Source of the DNA: Luidia sarsii
Lineage: Eukaryota > Echinodermata > Asteroidea > Paxillosida > Luidiidae
Assembly (NCBI GenBank): GCA_949987565.1
Contig: OX465105.1
Location: 18,465,159 to 18,529,158 of the forward strand
Length of the DNA stretch: 64,000 nucleotides
Reading direction: 5' to 3'
Within the stretch, counting starts at the first letter, position 1. Each line of letters opens with the position of its first letter. Below, one piece after another: positions 36,301-49,300 of this stretch. Both the position numbers and the translations under genes were made by a program. The notes under the pieces are model-generated. The model was not told where the DNA came from and did no database searches. It worked only from the letters and a program-made list of their open reading frames with translations.

Positions 36301-39300
36301 TAACCACTTCGCGCCGGGGGGTTTTTCAGCGCCGATGACCGCCATACGGGGGTTTTTGAACAATGCATCATTTTAAAATCTTGCTAAAACAATCGGAACA
36401 ATATATTTCTGTGAAATAAATCAATAAGGGTATACTATGGGTACAAGAGAGTAAAACCTGGCACAATTCGGACGTCGTTGTGGCCTTTGTCAAGAGATTA
36501 TCCGTTCGAAAAAGGGCCCTTTGTGCGTCGTCAATGGACCGTAACGGACGTGTGTGTGTGGGTTCGTGTACGCTGCTGACAATCCCTGACCGCAGACTCC
36601 AGCCTCCACTCCAGGCAGTCAAATCTTCGAGTTGGTCGGCCACAAACGAGCGTACAGATTACGGTAAAGAATGTGGGGGGAATTCCAATGCCAGACCGAC
36701 GACCGTTGGGCTGTGTGGCATGCAAAGACAATGTCCCCCGCGTGCTTTCAGCTGCAGCGCGGTATCCCTCGATCCTCCACAGTAAAAGTCCCACAATTGC
36801 ACAATTACTGCTGCTAATCTTGCAATTCATGTGGCAACGTGCGTCAAAAAGGGTCTTTGTACTGATTCATAATGCTTTGTTCTAAGCTGAAAAGAGTCTT
36901 TGTTTAGAATGTGGACAATAGTGGTGCCCGGATTCGGAGGGCCCCGTTGCAAAGGCAATCCAATTGACCTCCGGATTCGGAGGTCCCGGCGCGAAGTGGT
37001 TAAAGCAAGTGGTCATGATCGTAATAATTATGTTTTTGTAAAAACAAAAACATTAAAATCTGATTTAAATAAAAATAAATCTGATTTAAATCAAAACAAA
37101 ATCGCGGATTACATCCCCACTCCATTTCCATACCACACCAGCTTAGCAGCTCCATTTGGGATGGACTCCATTGGTTGCTCCATTTGTTGTTACTTACCTT
37201 TGGTCTGTGTGTTGTGAGCAGCAAACATATTGATAGCCATGGCCTGTATAAGGCGTGTGCTAGTGATGGGCGTGGGAGAATGGGTCAGCAGAACGCTGAA
37301 CTCCTTCAGTAGTCTGTCCGTGATGAACTCGGAGTACTCAAGCCTGTTGAGAAAAACGAAAACAGGACAGATTTTGGTTTAATATCCTCACTGTAAAAGG
37401 GTAGAAAAAAAACTAAAGCCATGATAGACCATCTATTATTATATAAAGAAACAACACTTAAACATAAAAAATTGTTGCAAGCCTGGCTACAGCAGCTCCT
37501 GGATCACACAAAGTGGGTGCAGCTTTTTCCAAAAAAATCTCACAAATAAAGGAAAAACTGACTGGGAAGTTTAAAAAAAAAAAAAAATGGCAAAGAAAAC
37601 TTTGACTGGACCGGGACTTGAACACGCTCTTACCATCTGAGCTATCCAGCCCTTCCCAAATAGTCCACCAGTCTCTTCGTTCATTTGTTTGACTTAAATT
37701 GAAAAAGCTGCAACCACTTTGTGATTTTCCGTTCTAGACCGAGATAGTCTTTCAAATCTCACCCGATCCTGGTGAAGAGTTTGCCGTGGACGTTCAGCAG
37801 ACTCAGAACAAATTTCTTGTTAATCTGGAAAGACAAGACATTCAGGTAATCGTTATAGCAACGCTCCACTGTATAAAAAAGCTAAAGTTACCGCTTCCGT
37901 GCCTTGTACTTTAAAAATGAACGAAAGAAAGAAAGACAAAGCCGGGGCCTAAGTCGAAGCCGGATTTTCCAAAAAGGGCCCAGGGTACTTGGAAAAAACA
38001 ATCGCCTCGCTACCAACCTCGACCGGCGATACCCTCTTCAGCGCCTCCTCCTCATCCTCCTCCTCCCCGTCCTCGGCCAGCTCCGATCCGTCGTGGCTCG
38101 TCCCGTCGCTGGCGATCCAGACCTCACGCCGGGTCGTCCCCCCGTCCTCCCCGTTGCCGTGCCGACCCTTCCTGCCTCCACCTCCTCCTCCTCCCCTCCT
38201 CCGAGCTCGCCTCTCCGCCTCCCTGGCCTCCTCCTTCTCCTGCTTGGCCTGCGCCTCGGCGCGCTCCTTGTGCTCAACCTGCCGTCCAAAAGAAGTAGAA
38301 AGCAGTCAATCCAAAATGTTCAATCCAGTTTTGTCCCCGTTAAAGGGATAACACAACATTGGTCGAGGCCAAAAGAATAGCATCCATACGTTACCTGTTC
38401 CGACATATGCATGTAATAGCAAGCCTAATTTGTATTGATCTGAAACCGGGTGGTCATAAACTCTCAGAAAGACTACAGCATTTTCAAAATTTCAAACAAG
38501 CAATGGATGTATAAGTTTCACGATTACCTCTGAATAGGCCAGCAGATTGATTGCCATAGCATCTATATAACCCATCTAGCCTGCAGTCCATACCTTTCTC
38601 CTGACTTCCTCAAACAGCGACATGAGACTCTCTCTGGCTGTGAGGAACGGGTTGCTGGCTGCCAGGCTACGCATGTAGTAGTACACCGCGTCCAGCTTCC
38701 TCCGCTGAGAAAAGAAACCGCAAACAAACAGCCACGGCATTAGTCTCCAAAACCGGTCTCGGGAACGTTCAGAAAACACAGCTTGGGATCAGGCTCAGGC
38801 TCAGGCTTCGTCCTGATCATCTGGATTTGTCTGGCCCCTGGTGGAGCAAACTCTATGAGGTTAATGGTTTAGGTTCAATAGGGCTTTTTAAGCAACTTCA
38901 CCCAAAACAAGGCTATAAAGCCACTCAAGGTTAAGGGCTAAGGAAAGAAGGAGATGGAGAGGGACTCAGGAAGGCTGGAGATAGGATTTGACATTTCTCT
39001 TAAAAAGGGCAAGATCATAGGCAGGGGAAAAAACAAGAACCAGGAAGGGAATTCCAGAGAGAGGCTGAACGAGGGAAGAAGCTGTTCTGATACCTCTCCG
39101 TTCTGCGCCTTGGGATGGACAGATTGTACGGGTGAGAATGGGAGTGATTGGATGTTCATTTCCACTCCTGCTTAGAACAGGGATGAACTTACCGTGTACA
39201 GGGCCAGAATGGCCAGCTGGTTGTACGGCCTTCCGTTCCGTGGAGCAAGATGCTGGGCTTTCAAATACCAACTGCAATGAGAATTTATAACATCGATGGT

Positions 39301-42300
39301 AATGAAGTCTTGGGGTTGATTACATGAAGCAATAAGAATAATCTGAAATGTTAACCAATCTCAGCTGCTAAGCAAAGAGTGATGTCACAAATACAAATCA
39401 CCATGGTGATCCTCACAACTCATCTTAAGAATAAACCAGTTTTCTTTCCTTTTTTTCAAAATTATTTTTAAAAGTTGCCATTTTTTTTCTTCATTTGTTA
39501 TACGTCAATGGTATATGGACCTATTTTTCATGACTTTTGGAAAAAAATTCTGAGGCATCTACCATTCCTTTCTCCGCCTGGATTTTGTTAAGAAATTCCT
39601 ATTGGATGTTAAAAAATGATAATGATTAATGAAAAAAATATGAAATCATAAAGTATAATTATCAGAGGCCCATAATTTGTTCAATTTTTTTTAAATTGAA
39701 AATTTGGCAAAGAAAACTTTGACTGGACCGGGACTTGAACCCGAGACCTCTGGATTAACGTACCGGCGCTCTTCCATATGAGCCATCCAGCCCTTAGATG
39801 GTGGCCTTCCGTAATAGTCAACTAGTCTTTGCCGGGGGTAGGGGATAATTTGTTTTAACACTGGGGATCTCAGTTGAGTTTTGGACCTGTACCTTCTGGC
39901 TTTTCCGTAGTTGTTGGTGTCGTTTGTGAGCTCCTTGTAGCGAGCGATGTCGCCAAGAGAAATCATGCAACGCTGAGTGCTCAGCAGGGCAAGCTTGATC
40001 TGTGGGAACAAGACAAGAGATCCTCGTGTCACCGTTGGGGTCTGAGCTTAATCAAAGCCTGAAAATTTGATCAGCAGGAAAGGTTTTTCCAAGCAGGGGT
40101 TCCCCTGCATATGACACTCTGAGGCGGCCTACCTCACACTTTTGCATCAGGTCTTCGTCTCCAAAAAACTTGCCTTGGCCTTTGGTCGACTCGCCTTGAG
40201 TCTGCATCACAAAATGCCCCAACATCAGACCAAAGGAGTCCCTCCCACCAGGTTCCCGCCAACCATGGCCATTCTGGCTGTGTCTCAATCGTCTGCGTGT
40301 TGGAGTCGGCCGGTGCAAAGCCCTTACAGCCAAATGGGGTTTCAAAACTGAAGGTCACCCAGTATGTAAATGTGGAGAGGGGGGAGACCAATGAGTCATC
40401 TCCTGGAATGCCCACTTCTGCCCAATCCCTGTATCCAAGCTGACCTTACTACACTCACGCCTAATGGGGTCGCCTGCATCCAGTATCTGTTAGGTCGAGT
40501 TTAATTGTTTATTTATTTATTTATTTATTTATATTTTAAATTTAGTGGGCCTGACGTTTCGATCCTAGCAGGACCTTTCTCAAAGGCAGAGTATTTATTT
40601 ATTTGAGTAATATTTAATGAGGGTAAGCTCCAATCAATGCACAGCACTGCTTTTCAAAGAGGCCCTCAGTACATATAACAAAATGGTAAAAAAAATACCA
40701 GATAAATTAACATTACTTTATCCGTAAACTTATACACACAAATATGATCAATACATTAAGAATAAAATCAAAACGAAATAATAAAAAATACACAAAATAC
40801 ACACAATTGAGAGAAAGAACTCGAGAAGAAGAAGAAGATTGGGAAGCAAGTCGCCATTGTTCGACGATCGGAAGTCCTACCGTTCTTCTCGGTTCCTCTT
40901 GCAGTGGATCCAGCCCCTTGTGATTCTCCAGATTGAAGTGATATGCCGACTGCAACTTCTCAAGAAGGTCCACATAGAAATCACATCCCTGTCGAATCGG
41001 ACAAACCGGGTTCAATACAGTTTACACGTAAATGCAAAGCCAAAACTGGGTAGTGCTTGAGGTACAGCAGATCAGAATCGTATTCGAGTCACAAAACACC
41101 AAGTCCGAGTCCTGAGTCATCCAGGTTGAGTCTGAATAACGAGTCACAAGGGTCCAGTCTCGAATCTTGAGTCTCAAATTATCCAGGTTCAGTCTTCTTG
41201 AAATTGATACTATCGAGAAAATTTCCAAAATTTTTGGACTGTTTTTCATAAATCATATCAATATTTACCAGGCCTGTTGGCACAGTATAATCAGTCAAGT
41301 GAACCGCTGAGTGAAAAAATTGTTTTAACACATCTATTGGAAACAAAACGGCAAAGAAGACTTGGACTGGACCAAAGTCAAAGTTTTCTTTGGCAACCGT
41401 GCGTTTAAAGCCCCTACATTGGTTGAGGTCAAACCATAGCATCCTATCCTATGTTGTCTGATCCAACATATGCATTAAATAGCACACCTGTGAATATTTT
41501 ATCTCAATCTGCCAACCGAGTCTCGAGAAAATCATGAAAACCACTCCATTTGTTTCGCTGAAATGCAGCATTCAATGCCGTATTATTCCGAAAAATAGTT
41601 TAGATCTCGGTGAGACGTACTATTTCTTTTACTCTTTTCTCCCAAAATACAACACTTAAGGCAGAAATATTTCAGTGCGAAGTTTCTACTATAACCATCT
41701 TCAAACTTTATAAGTTTCATCATCAAACGGATAATCTCTTGTCAAAGCCACAACAACGTCCCAATTGTGCCAGGTTTTACTCTCTTGCACCCATAGTATA
41801 CCCTTATCGATTTATTTCAAAGAAACATATTGTTCCGATTGTTTTAGCGAGATTCGAAAATGATGCATTGTTCAAAAACCCCCGTATGGTGGTCATCAGC
41901 GCTGTAAAAAAAAAACCGGCACGAAGTGGTTAAAGCTCTGTGGACTCACGTGATCAAGGAGCTGTTCCAGATGTCTCTTGTAGACGCCCGACTCCTCGGC
42001 CTCTATCTCCTGCTTCCTGAGCGCCTCGATCAGCTGGTAGTAGGCAGATTTCCACATCAGCTGCTCCACGCTGTGCTTGTTGCAGGTCTCCAGATCCGTC
42101 AGAATGACTTGGGCGTACATCTGCTCCAGGGTTTGGCTGGCGGAACAAAAAACGGCAGACTTTTTTTTCAACCAGGGCCCATTTTCAAAGACCTGCTTTA
42201 GCGTGAAAATCTGCTAAGCAGGATATGTCCTCGCTGATTAAAAGGAGATTGGCAAGTGGCAACCAAATTTCACTTGCTGTACTTGACTTGCATTCTGATA

Positions 42301-45300
42301 ATGGGTGCTTAGCATGAAATAAAACCTGATTCTAATGAGGAAGAGTTTTTATGCTTAAGCGACTCTAGGAAATTGGCCCCCGGCCTTAGAAAAAGTCACC
42401 TTCATACAGGGATCTGCGCCCCATTGCGTAACGCAGAATTCTGCGCTTACGGGACACCGTAAGCGCAGAATTCATTTTGTGGATCCTGTAAGCAAGGATT
42501 TGGCACCTAAAGAGCTAGCGCCGAATTTCTGCACTTAATGGTTGATTTTGTGTTCTCAACAGCAAGATAAAATTGGCGATCGTGTGTCAAATTCAACCGC
42601 GCTGATTTCAAAGGTTAATGAGAATTCTACGGGACCGACAAATCCCCCTAGAAAAATGTTCACCGACAACAGGTTTGGGCAAGGTATAGGTTTCATACCC
42701 CAAACGATGTCATGTTTGACTGGGATTGCATTTCCTCTATTAGAGCATGACACAGACAACAGTCAACCTTGACCTCCTTTGCTGCAATTACGGTAATTTT
42801 GAATGACCATTAATTAGGATTTTATTTCAGCATTTTATTTCAGATATTTCAGGCACTCAAAATTCGTGACAATCGCATTTTGGTAATTTTAGTAGCCAAT
42901 GAATTACATTTAAGTACTTTGCAACATTTTTTTATTCCACTTTTTTTGAGTTCATACCTTAGTTTCATGATCTTCAGTACACTTTCATCACCATGGAAAC
43001 GTCGGGACACGGCATTATTCAGGCTGTGCTCGTAGCGGACAGTGTCCTGCAGCACCCTGAAGGCCACGGCTGGCGGCGACTCCCTGTGGGCCACGCCCTC
43101 CGGGTGATGGGCGTGGCCCTCAGCCGGCGGGGCCGGCTCCTGGGCAACCAGGCTGGCTGCGCCCAGGGGCGGGAAGTTGCCTTGGTAATGGGGGATCTGG
43201 GCGGGACTCCCGGACAGGCTCTGGTGGTCAGCGGCCTGGGCCTCGACCTGCTCCGCCCAAGACATGGCCGGATAGTAGCCAGAGGACTGCAGGCCGCTGG
43301 ATGCTGGCATCGCCTGCTGCTGCTGCTGCTGCGCTGGATAGTAGCCGTACCCTTGCGGCGGGAACTGACGCCGCTGCTCTAACCCGTAGTAGTCCTTGGG
43401 GCTGCCCCCCTCGTGCTCCGGGTCGTAGAAGTGCAGGTCAGAGGTCGCGACCTCCGGCTTCTTGGCCGACGAGGCCAGGGCCGGCTTCTCGGCGGGCTTG
43501 CTGGGGTCCCAGAGGAGCTTGCGGTTGCCGTGGCGACCCCGGGGGTCCTTGCCGGGGCGGGGCTCATCCTTGGGCGACAGGGAGCAGGAGGAGGGGGGCG
43601 GGGGGGCGTAGTACCTGTCGTAGATGGGCTTGTAGCCCGGCTCGGGCTGATCGGCCGGGTGAGGCTGAGGCCGGACCGGGATGGGATCGCTTCTCTTCGG
43701 CCCCAGCCTGATGAGACCGCCTTCTTTGGAGGTCTGGTTGCCTTGGGCCGACTCCGGTTCCTTGGCTGACTTCCTGGGCTGCCTGTCTGGCGGCCGTGTC
43801 TTCTTCACGTCGGCCCTTCCGCGGCCTCTCTCCTCGATGGGCATCCGGCCTCTATTTCCCTCCTCCTCCTCCTCTGGCGAGATCTCGACTTCGCGGACTC
43901 GGCTGTTGAATGTCACCGAGAGCTTCCCCCTGTCCGCGGCCGGCCTCCGCTGGTCCCGCGCCTCCCCTCCCCTCTCGGGCTCCTCTCGGGCCGACTCCCG
44001 GGCGTGCTGCTGCCTCTTCAGACTCTGATTCTGCGGCCTGTGGTTCTGCGGGGCCGTCGCGCCCGAGTCCAGACCGGACGGCGAGTCTCTGGAGTCGACG
44101 TCGCGCTCACGGTCCAAGCTCAACGTCTGCAGCTTGGCGTCGGCGCCGGCCAACTCTCTATCCCAGCCGGCGGGCTTGGGGACCAGGGGCGCGTCGACAA
44201 ACTGGCTGTTGTCGCTGCCTGTGGAGCTGCCGCTGTTGTACCTCTGCCGCAGGCGTTTCGCCGAGTACCTCTTGGACTGAGGGCCGGCCTTTGATCGCGT
44301 CTCGGCGTGTGAGAGCGCTTCCTTGGGCGGGGTCGCGTCCGCCTGCGAGGCCGTCGCGCCCGGCTGGGACAGCCGGAGGTCCAGGAGGGACTTCAGCGGG
44401 GCCTTCCGGTCGTTCTCCAGGGAAGACTTTTCGGACGAGGGATCCTTGGGGGCGGCGACATTTCGGCCGTCGCCCGCGTTGCCTTTTTTCGGCCAGTTTT
44501 TCTGCGAGGTCTTGCGCGAGGTGAAGATCATGGTCTCCACGGCTTCTTCGGGCGCCACCCGTTCTTGGGGCCGTTCAACGCCGCTATTCGGGGCAGGATC
44601 AGAAGCACCGGATTTCGCCTCTTCCATCATAGATTCACTCGGCGCCAAATTCGGGCTCACATAAAAAGAGCGTTCGGGTTTCCTGTGCTTGGCGGAGTGA
44701 TTGGAGCCGGTCTCGGACAACTTAGCGCCCGCTTCCGTCCCTTCCGATTCTTGGCGCGATCGATCGGATCTGCCCCCTCTGGATTCCGTCCTTGGCTCGC
44801 GATTATCCCTCTGGTTGTTTCCGCGGCGACTGTTACTAGGCGCCATCTCCCCGGTCAGTGACTTCGCCGGGGCCTTGTCGAGACTCTTGCCTCGTTGGCC
44901 GGAGGTTTGAGTCGGCCCGTCGGCATCGTCTGCTTTTGGGGATACGCCCGTCGCGCCGACGGCGTCGTGATTCAGCTTCCTCTTCCCCTGAGGACCCTGC
45001 CATCTCTTCGGAGGCTGCTCTCTGCCGTGGACCGGTTTGCCTTCCGGCACGTCACCTTGAGTTTCGCCTCGGGCCTTGTTTCCGGCCGACTTGTGGTCCA
45101 CCCGGAGATCAGCTCCTCGTTGGTTGTTCCGACCCTGCTGCTCCTTGCTCGGGCCGCGTCCAGAGTTGCGGTCCGAGTTGCGGTCCGAGTCGGCTCTGGG
45201 TCTCTCGCTCCGATTCGGTCTGCTGTTGGCTGACCTCTCGCTGTGATCGGGATTCTTCCGGTTGTCTCGGTGCGATCTTTGGTCCTTGGAATGATTCCTT

Positions 45301-45626
45301 CTCTCATTACCGCGGGCTGATGAGCTTCCCCCGTCATTGTCCCTGTCCCTCACCGGACGTTTGTGATCTTTCTCTCCGTAAGAGGGCGGCTTTGCTCTCT
45401 CCTTCTTGGCGGCGTTGGCCGATGCCTGGCTAGATCTAGTAGTAGTACTACTACTTGTAGTTTCATTCTTGGTCGGGCTTGCTTTTTCCTCGTCGGGTCT
45501 CTTGCCGAGGCGCGACTGTCCGGGTTTGTAGATGGCTATGTCAGGATGACGGGATTCTTTCCTCTGTCTAGCGGCCGAGCTGGAGGAAGCAGTAGGCTTT
45601 CCATCGTCATCTGGCACATTTGCCAT
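28021..45626 (-). CDS. SMG6: SMG6/EST1A, nonsense-mediated decay endonuclease
   Basis: Cleaves mRNAs near premature stop codons. Nineteen coding exons: 42958-45626, 41950-42136, 40881-40988, 39893-39999, 39193-39271, 38594-38704, 38033-38278, 37763-37824, 37198-37343, 35405-35512, 34386-34533, 33770-33870, 32805-32908, 31681-31845, 30741-30896, 30233-30386, 29842-30053, 28531-28612, 28021-28148. All phases agree and the total is 5073 nt (1690 aa; human about 1419). The N-terminal half (residues 1-889, one exon) is disordered and Arg/Ser/Pro-rich with one EJC-binding motif, HPDIAIYKPGQSRL. Residues 890-1400 form the 14-3-3-like/TPR region (GDIARYKE, KLDAVYYYMRSLAASNP). The PIN domain (1500-1690) keeps the three catalytic Asp: VPDTNCFIDHL (about 1523), NDDLIL and LTNDRN. 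A second EJC-binding motif was not seen. Start: first ATG after the acceptor at 45634. Confidence 0.96.
29450..29765 (+). repeat. Dispersed repeat next to SMG6 exon
   Basis: GTAAATACCGCACTGTCACA to TTCTGTAGATC; a close copy is at 52755-53030 (CAGCATTTCGATCG, CACAGGGGGAATT shared). Confidence 0.65.
32630..32770 (+). repeat. Dispersed repeat in SMG6 introns
   Basis: TTGTGTCGCTACTTTTGGTG and AACATTAACGTTAGCTTC blocks recur at 35560-35705. Confidence 0.6.
35225..35362. repeat. Foldback copy of the histone-3'-end-like repeat
   Basis: Inverted arms of about 55 bases. Plus-strand GGTTCTTTTCAGAACC at 35296-35311, 12 bases, TAAAGAGAC, then GTGTCACTGCAAACC; the opposite arm repeats it on the other strand. 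Confidence 0.75.
35860..35970. repeat. ATGATTTAAATCA palindromic tandem
   Basis: Repeated TTGATTTAAATCATTGATTT units; a similar short run is at 37055-37100. Confidence 0.6.
36300..37003. mobile_element. piggyBac-type MITE
   Basis: A 696-base element (36304-36999) with perfect 15-base terminal inverted repeats CCACTTCGCGCCGGG, flanked on both sides by TTAA, the piggyBac target duplication. No intact transposase frame. Lies in an SMG6 intron. A 3' fragment with the same end (CCGGCACGAAGTGG then TTAA) is at about 41725-41935, and related internal sequence is at 33430-33550 and 59390-59545. Confidence 0.8.
42958..45626 (-). CDS. SMG6: SMG6 long N-terminal exon
   Basis: A single 889-codon exon holding the SMG6 N-terminal intrinsically disordered region, GC-rich compared with its flanks. 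The EJC-binding motif lies near residue 30; LWDPSKPAEKPAL and LHFYDPE near the C-terminal part match the region before the human 14-3-3-like domain (LWDPNNPDQKPAL, LHFLDTD). A short CAG tract encodes QQQQQQQ near 43320. The overlapping long plus-strand reading frames at 43-45.4 kb are GC-rich shadows of this exon. Confidence 0.93.
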
Positions 45627-46242
45627 GGCAACGTCTGAAATGAAAGAAACATTTTCAAATTTAGTGATGGGTGCTGTTGTGCTACAAGGATCGGTCACTA
45701 GAATGAGGTGCTGCTTTGAGGTTACAAAAAATAGGGAAATTTTTGACATCTTTATCAGTTGATCATAAATTTAATTCTAACATTTTTGGCTGACAAACTT
45801 GACAAATGAAATGGCGCTTCAATCTGAATCCTGATTCTAAATAGTCCCACTTACTGGGCCGCTAGGACTAGGCCTAGCTTCCCTTAAACGAGTTTGGAGG
45901 TTATGTGAGAGTAATACCATTGAAATCATGACAAGAAGCTTCAAGTCCCCAAATTTTCGATGTCAAGTTAAGGTTCATATGACTAATGTTAACTTAATTA
46001 GCCAAAAGGCAATCGGAATAGTACTGTGAAAAAGTAAAACTCAAAAAATCAGTATTTTAATGCCTAATGCCTAATGTAATGGAGTAATGGACCGATTCAA
46101 AATAAAAACACAGAATAAAGAAAAGATTTCAAAGTTAAATGCGTAGATAAATATTCAATTAATTTCATTTGGCACGCATCGAATGTGTTGATGGAACTAT
46201 CCTGAGACTAAATAGCCCACAAACCAAGCCATGAATCGTTAC

Positions 46243-46340
46243 CTTTTCTAGCATCGACCTTCTCAGACAGCGAACGATTTCAGCGCCTTTTTGTTGTTCT
46301 AAACGCGTCCACACGGTCGCCATTTGCATTACTGATTCTC
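46243..46340 (-). promoter_or_regulatory. Likely SMG6 non-coding first exon and promoter
   Basis: The SMG6 coding exon begins at an acceptor (45634), so a 5'-UTR exon must lie upstream. A donor-like AAAAG|GTAACG on the minus strand at 46243 is the best candidate. This leader would contain an out-of-frame AUG. The transcription start is not located. Confidence 0.35.
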
Positions 46341-49300
46341 ATTGGCTGTTCCATTCTTTCCAAAGGGGTACTACATTGCAAATTGTACATTTCTTTTCAA
46401 ATTTTACACAATCACTTTTCTTCTAATTCTCTTAAATATTTAATTATTATAAGAGTATAGCCGGTGCATTTTTATTTTTGCAAACAAACTGTTGATTTTT
46501 GAAATATAGCTAGGAATGTTTATCTACATTTTCACCCTGCTAATTGCCACCCCTACTAAAATATGGGCGATTCAACATCCTTCTGAAATACTATTCGCCT
46601 CTTGAGGGCGCTACGGTTACTGTTTGTAAACAAAAGTGTGCAGACCATAATAATTATTGTATTATTATTATTAACTTCCAAACGTGACAGTTGAAGCTTG
46701 ATTCTTTCAAATGTTTGCGTTAATTAACTTTATTTTATTTTATTGCAAATTACCCGCTAAGGACCCTTTCTTTTTTGGAGCCTATAAATTATACTGGCTC
46801 CTCCAGTCAGGTACTGCATGGTCGCATCCTAGTTGTAGTAGTAGTAGTACAAGTAGTAGTAAACATTATTGATATACAAAAAATGTTGCAAACTGCTTAC
46901 TGACTATTGTTACCAAAATGCAAATCTCAAAACATTATTATTCAAAATAATGAGGGCTCGGGCTTCGGTCATAATTGATTTTCTCTTACCCTTTATAACG
47001 ACACAGGCATCTATATACAGAAAATTAGCTTTCTTGGCCAAGGTTTTAAATGTCTACTGTGTCTCAAAAGTAAGAGGGCCAGGCCTGACGTTTCGATCCT
47101 AGCATACAGCTCTCAAAGTCAAAGGCCTTTGAGAAAGGTCCTGAGTGCCGGCTAGGATCGAAACGTCAGGCCCTCGAACTTTTGAGGTTAATTTTAATGC
47201 ATTGCAGGCGGCAGCTAGTGAGCAGTTTGCAACAGTTTTTGTACACTTATTAACTTCATTATTTTGTGTATTCAACAATCCAACAATCCTACATAATAAT
47301 TATTCGGCGATGATCATTTTTTGGGGGGATAAACCACAATCCAGCGAATCATGACTTTTTGTGCTTTAGCAAATTAATTTTTATGTGAAGCATTTATTTA
47401 TGAAATTGGTTCCTGCTGACTAGACTACGAAGACCCCGCCCTTTTTTCATTCATTTTCAGCCCCACCCCCCCCCCCCCGCGCCCCCGGCCCCACACACGT
47501 GGTAAGAGCACCGGTACAAATTACAGCTGGGTTTCCGTCCACGGAATGTCAAACTTTTCCATGTCATTATTATTATTTAAAAAGAGAAGGAGTTCCCAGT
47601 CTCATCATGGCTATAATAATAGCTAGACGTCTTCCCACAAACTGAAAGATTGTGGGTTCGAATTATCCAACCGACTGCGTGTTTTTTTATTTTCCATTAA
47701 TTGTTTACTCTTCTCACTGTGGAAACATTACTTTCCGAACACCCCTTCAAGTATAGTATTATTATTGCTTAGCTGAAGTCTGTCAATCGGGCGGACAATA
47801 ATAAAATAATTACGTTAGCATCGATCACTTTGTAATTCCAGGGTTTCACTTTCGGACGAGTTTGTTAATTGGCCAGTGGATTAAAGCCCCTACACACCAT
47901 TGGTCGAGGTCAAAGAATAGCATCAATACGTTGTCTGATCCAACATATGCATGAAATAGCACACTTGTGATTATTTCAGCTCAATCCACCAACCGAGTCT
48001 CGAGAAAATCGCGAAAACCGCTTCATTTGTTTCGCGAAAATGCAGCATTCAACGCTGTACTGTTTAGAATAGTTTAGATCTCGGTGAGACGTAAACGATT
48101 TCTTTTACTATTTTCTCCCAAAATACAACATTTTAGGCAGAAATATTTGAGTGCGAGGTTTCAACTATAACCACGTACCTTCAAACTGTATAAGTAATTG
48201 TCAAAAAAAGGTTTTCCCCGCTTTTTTATTCATTTTTGAGAGGGTGCTGTTAAAAAAAGGTTTGCATGTCAGATTTCCTCAATCTTAATTTTGCCCTAAT
48301 TCTCTGTCATCTGCGGTGTCCAAGATACGCCTATCCTCATTTCTTGTCCTTTTTATTATGCTTTTTACGTCAGACCCACCACATAAATTTGTTCATGATT
48401 TTAATTAGTGGCTTAGTGCTTTAAATACGTTCCATTATTTTTTGGTTTCAATCCCTTCCTTTCCCCACTTCAATTCATTTCATTCCATGATCCACACGGT
48501 GTCATTTTTTTATAAAGTTTTCTTGATTTTAAGTTGCATGTTACTAATAATTATAGCACCCTCCAAAAAGCCTCACCCGCAAAAACCCAACTCAAAGGGA
48601 CCACGTGCTCCTAACTTCCTTTGAAATCTATTACGTAACATGTACCGCGCCTCCAACGAGCCCTCACCAGCGAACTAAAGGTCGTGACCTCTGACACCAA
48701 AACCATAACAAGAGTTATTCAATCAGAATGTGCGGCACGAAGTGCAGATAAAATTGAATCAGTAAGTAAGATTAAATGAGGCGAAAATAATCCCAGTTGT
48801 GAAGCGACAACGCTGCATTTAACACGTTTATTTCGGGGTACGACTGTTAAATAGATATTTGGTGTGACAGAAGGTTTTGAAATAGTTCTTTTTCGTCAGA
48901 ACTTATCGAAAGCACTGACTGCCCATTGTGACTGTGCACTGTGTGTGATCTGTGATGTACGACTTGCACTGCTACTTACTTAGTATACTATAAATTCTTT
49001 ACCGAAAACGGGCGAAAACTGACCCTGCAACTGAGCACTCACATACATGATATTAACACAATAATATAATTAATAGTAGTTTGAAATCTTGCGGGATATT
49101 GTGTATTCAGAGAACGTTTGACATTCCTAGGTACGGTATCTATTTTTGTCCGGATATTGGGCACACATTATTTCACAACACGCACAACTTCACGCACGGT
49201 TTACGGACATATTTAATTTTAAGTTTACCTTTAATGCTCATTATTAATAGTATAATACCTGCACCGTGAAAGAGTGTAAAAACCTTAAATCCACATCAGA

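Noticed and set aside
36368..36885. Short frames inside the piggyBac-type MITE as transposase remnants
   Set aside because: No DDD transposase motif seen; lengths are no more than expected by chance.
42993..45638. Many long plus-strand frames over 43.0-45.6 kb
   Set aside because: GC-rich shadows of the SMG6 long exon, which has conserved motifs and correct splice phase.
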